Assembly: GCA_035222895.1 (NCBI GenBank)
Contig: JAVYIG010001603.1
Location: forward strand, 1-64,000
DNA length: 64,000 nucleotides
Direction: 5' to 3'
From: Strongylocentrotus droebachiensis
Lineage: Eukaryota; Echinodermata; Echinoidea; Camarodonta; Strongylocentrotidae
Under the pieces are notes generated by a model. The model had not been told where the DNA came from, made no database searches, and saw only the letters and a list, made by a program, of their open reading frames with translations. Both the position numbers and the translations under genes were made by a program. Positions within the stretch are counted from its first letter, which is position 1; each line of letters begins with the position of its first letter. Positions 61,047 through 64,000 of this stretch are shown piece by piece.

Positions 61047-62659
61047 GAATTAGGGCCTTTGTTGAATACTTTTACATGTTTTGTATGCCACATTCTCAAG
61101 ACACATAGATCAGAAATAAATCGATCGTCCACATACTTAACCTGTTTTTACAACACTTGGTAAGGGTATGAATGATTTAGTTGTTAACTGTATTTTGCAG
61201 AGGATGTGGAAAGTACTTTACACTTTAATTTCCATAACAGACACCCAGGTAATTATCCTCACACCTGTCGTAATTGCATTGCGGCATTTAATGACGTTGT
61301 TTGTTGGTTGGTTAACAGATTGTCCTGTGAACAGGAAAAGTGTTAATGGCTCTACATCGTGCAGACGTTTCACAAACGTTTTATTTAGAACAGTGGAACA
61401 TCAGTATAAAGAGCTCTGGTATACATGTAACAAGATTCCTGATATAACAAGGTAATTTCCTTGGTCCCAAGGGCCTCATAATAACCAGTTTCCACTGTCC
61501 ATGCATAGGCTTTTATATAAGATCAATGATTAATATTCTTTACCTTTGCCCGGGTTTTGACATGATGATGTACATTTATTTACCTACAAATGATATTTTT
61601 CCCCATTTAATCATATATTATATGTATTTTAGCTATTGATGTATAATAGATGTATTTGAAACCTTGGAGTGGTTTGGGATTTTACATTGTAAATAATCAT
61701 TCCAGTTTATACAAAATATAATAACTTAAGAAGAGTGATACATTTAATTCATAGTATTTAATATTTGACCCGTTTCATCTTGTAGGTACTAGTAGAAGTC
61801 ATGTGGGTAAGCTCAATGTGCTGGTAAAACGTGCTGCAATTATCTTCCACATCAGAAGATCACTTTGGATAAAATCTGTGTGTTTCTTTTGGTTCTCACT
61901 TCTCAACAGTGTTACTGAACAATTACCATTAGGCCTATGTGAATTTCATGTCCTTTCTGAGAAGCTGTTGCAGCATTAAAAGAACTGCATTTTTGTTAAA
62001 GGTTAGCATCGATCGTTGAGAGCTTTGTGTTTAATGCCTAAATCGGCTACAATTGAATAGCATAAAATTACTGGAGCTGTATGCCAGTAGTTTAACCTAA
62101 TCCTTCTTAATTGCCCATTATGCATTGTGATTTTCTCCACTTACCAAACTCTGCTTTGTGAGTAGGTGTCTCATTTCTATTGTATCTGAAGGACAATTGA
62201 TCTTTTATATTTTTTTCCTCTTGGCTGTTCAGTTGTACAAGCCAACACATGCGTTTGTTGCTAGATTTTGTATTTCATGCTTGAAGTGATGTGTGTAATG
62301 TAATGCTGCTCACAATCAGAGCATTGTGATCTTATCTAGATCCACATACCTTGTGTAAACTCAACAACAGTGTCGGAACCTTTTCAAAGGGTACGGTAAT
62401 CTGAAAACGTATTGTTCTGACATTTTGATTCATTTTTTTCAAGCCATGTATGTTTTCGACTAACTGTAAAGCTCATTGAAGGTGTGTCAGCCTAAGTAGC
62501 TATTGATGCATTTAAAGTACATTTGAAATTCAATTTGAAAGATTTAGTCAAGTATATCATTATTTGATTAGCAGAACATCTAATGATTTGAATACATTAT
62601 GGACAAGATTAAGTCAATTGCATTTGCATTGTTAATTGTTATGCATAGAAAAGGTTTGC

Positions 62660-62761
62660 CCCTTCTCTCTCTATCTCTCACTCTCCCTCTCCCCCTCTCT
62701 CTCTCTCTCTTTCCCACTTTATTCTTTCCTCTCTCCCATCCATCCTTTCTGTATTCCTTCT

Positions 62762-62804
<43 letters not shown>

Positions 62805-62815
62805 TCCCCCTCCCC
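62660..62815. repeat. (TC)n-rich tract downstream of CDCA3
   Basis: CTCTCTCTCTCTCTTTCC and similar runs, then CTTCCCCCTCCCCCC. Low complexity. Confidence 0.88.
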
Positions 62816-63347
62816 CCTGCTCTGAATTTGACTTCCTTTCCTATTTGTGTCTTTATATAATGTTCTTCATATAGTGTATAAAGGTTTGAATGTACTGACT
62901 TTAAGAACAAGTGACAATACGATACACTCCCTCAGCAATTGCATACCACAGATTGCATACAAGTACTAAATGCCAATGCAAACAGCTGTAAAGTGTAAAG
63001 TCTCCAGTTACTTTAGTTCATTCATTTGCTCAATAAATCATTTATTGATTGTTGCTGTTTGTCAATTTCATTGATTCATTCACATGCATCCACACCATAC
63101 ATCAATTTCTACGTGACTTGTATGTACGTACAATATACTTGCGCTGATCGCAGTTTGATTTCTCTTTTCCAAATGGTAAGACCAGACCCTTGTTTCATTT
63201 CATACTTAAACTTAAAGCTACTGCTTGTATGTATATTTTATATATGTTTACCTTTGTATATATTGTACCTACATGTATACATGTACATGATGTATACTGA
63301 TTTGAGGGTTACTCTTGATGATTCTGTCCTAAAATGATAGATTTGTA

Positions 63348-63451
63348 ATATCGTCGCTGTTTTCACGAAGTGACGGTAGTGAAAAAAATTGCATTCACTT
63401 TGCGTTACGATTTTTCTCACTATCGTCACTTCGTGAAAATAGGGACGATAT
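63348..63451. repeat. Small hairpin element, ~40-bp arms
   Basis: ATATCGTCGCTGTTTTCACG and AAGTGACGGTAGTGA on the left pair with TCACTATCGTCACTT and CGTGAAAATAGGGACGATAT on the right. 104 bp, non-coding. Confidence 0.8.
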
Positions 63452-64000
63452 ATTTTGAAATCGTATTACAATTTTGTTACAACCCTTTTAAGACATATCA
63501 ACATGGTTGTACCGCATATCTACTCCCTAAGTTAAAATGTATTTCTACCAAAAGTCCCGGAATATGGATAATTTATGTTTGTTTCTTTGATTGTTGTTCT
63601 TTTTTAAAAAAAAAGGGGGGGGTGCGACCTTGTTCATGTATGTCTCAGTTTATTTTTGATGCTCTTGTTTAATGTCAAAGTGGATTTGCACACACAGCTA
63701 ATAGGATAAGACTGTAGGTTCAAACATGTAAAGGAACTGACAAAATGTCTACTTTGGAACCACTGATGGCAAACAATACTTTCCTGTCACTTCATGAATA
63801 TTCATTTTCCTGTAACACTATTGATTTCTTTATGGTAGAGGAATGTCCCTGTACATAATATGGATGTAGCTGAAAGTGACACCCTAGGCGGAAAGAAAAC
63901 AGGATTCCTTGTATACAGTTGCGTAGAAAGATGATGCTGGATTAAGATATGCTGCTAATAATAAACAGGTTAACTTGATACATCAAGGCCCTGTTTCACA

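Larger units (their letters stand above)
59442..64000. other. Intergenic DNA downstream of CDCA3
   Basis: No gene is recognised. It contains the CAGACCTGCCAACC MITE, a dispersed repeat at 61054-61205, a TC block and a small hairpin. An inverted pair around 59930-59955 and 60250-60280 (AATTCCTAGTTTCT / AGAAACTAGGAATT) hints at one more decayed element. The window ends in plain sequence. Confidence 0.6.

Overview
The window is eukaryotic nuclear DNA from an animal. It has two split genes with GT-AG introns, is AT-rich, and is packed with MITE-type DNA transposons, SINEs and simple repeats. The two proteins match a deuterostome gene pair, and the repeat style (many ACATGTAC runs, poly-G/poly-C tracts, small TTAA-ended elements) suggests a marine invertebrate deuterostome, most likely an echinoderm such as a sea urchin. 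The species is an inference, not a proof.

Gene 1, on the minus strand (46893 down to 6814), is a complete USP5/isopeptidase T gene. I assembled 21 coding exons by hand. All 20 introns are GT-AG, every junction keeps frame, and the coding total of 2406 nt gives 801 residues plus a stop. The protein has the N-terminal variant zinc finger region, the ubiquitin-tail-binding ZnF-UBP (Cys188, Cys191, Cys208, His221), the split USP catalytic core (Cys324 and His762) and two UBA domains between its halves. Gene 2, on the plus strand (48360 to 58289), starts about 1.5 kb away, head to head. It is CDCA3/TOME-1: four DPRSP repeats, an acidic middle exon and a C-terminal KEN box, 334 residues in three coding exons. 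The two genes are also neighbours in vertebrates, so this is an old linkage, probably with a shared divergent promoter (46894 to about 47640).

Layout: 1-6813 lies beyond the USP5 stop and holds duplicated repeats, pyrimidine tracts, a hairpin element and a MITE. 6814-46893 is USP5 with heavily invaded introns. 46894-48359 is the divergent promoter and CDCA3 leader. 48360-58289 is CDCA3 with an 8.5 kb second intron full of repeats. 58290-64000 shows only the probable CDCA3 3' UTR, MITEs and simple repeats.

The most unusual signal is in USP5. Three separate introns carry tandem arrays grown from the edge of the neighbouring exon, splice site included: 88 nt of the ZnF-UBP exon with its acceptor (3 copies), the end of the UBA1 exon with its donor (about 7 recognisable copies plus decayed ones), and the end of the UBA2 exon with its donor (about 10 copies, partly in a nearly identical 292-bp higher-order repeat, next to a 22-bp minisatellite and about 56 GGGA units). 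All three amplified exons encode the ubiquitin-binding modules rather than the catalytic halves. A second strong signal is a 2.37 kb element with an 18-bp perfect terminal inverted repeat and TGAA target duplication. It carries eight copies of TGTCCCGTACGTCAC and is nested inside an hAT-like element in intron 3.
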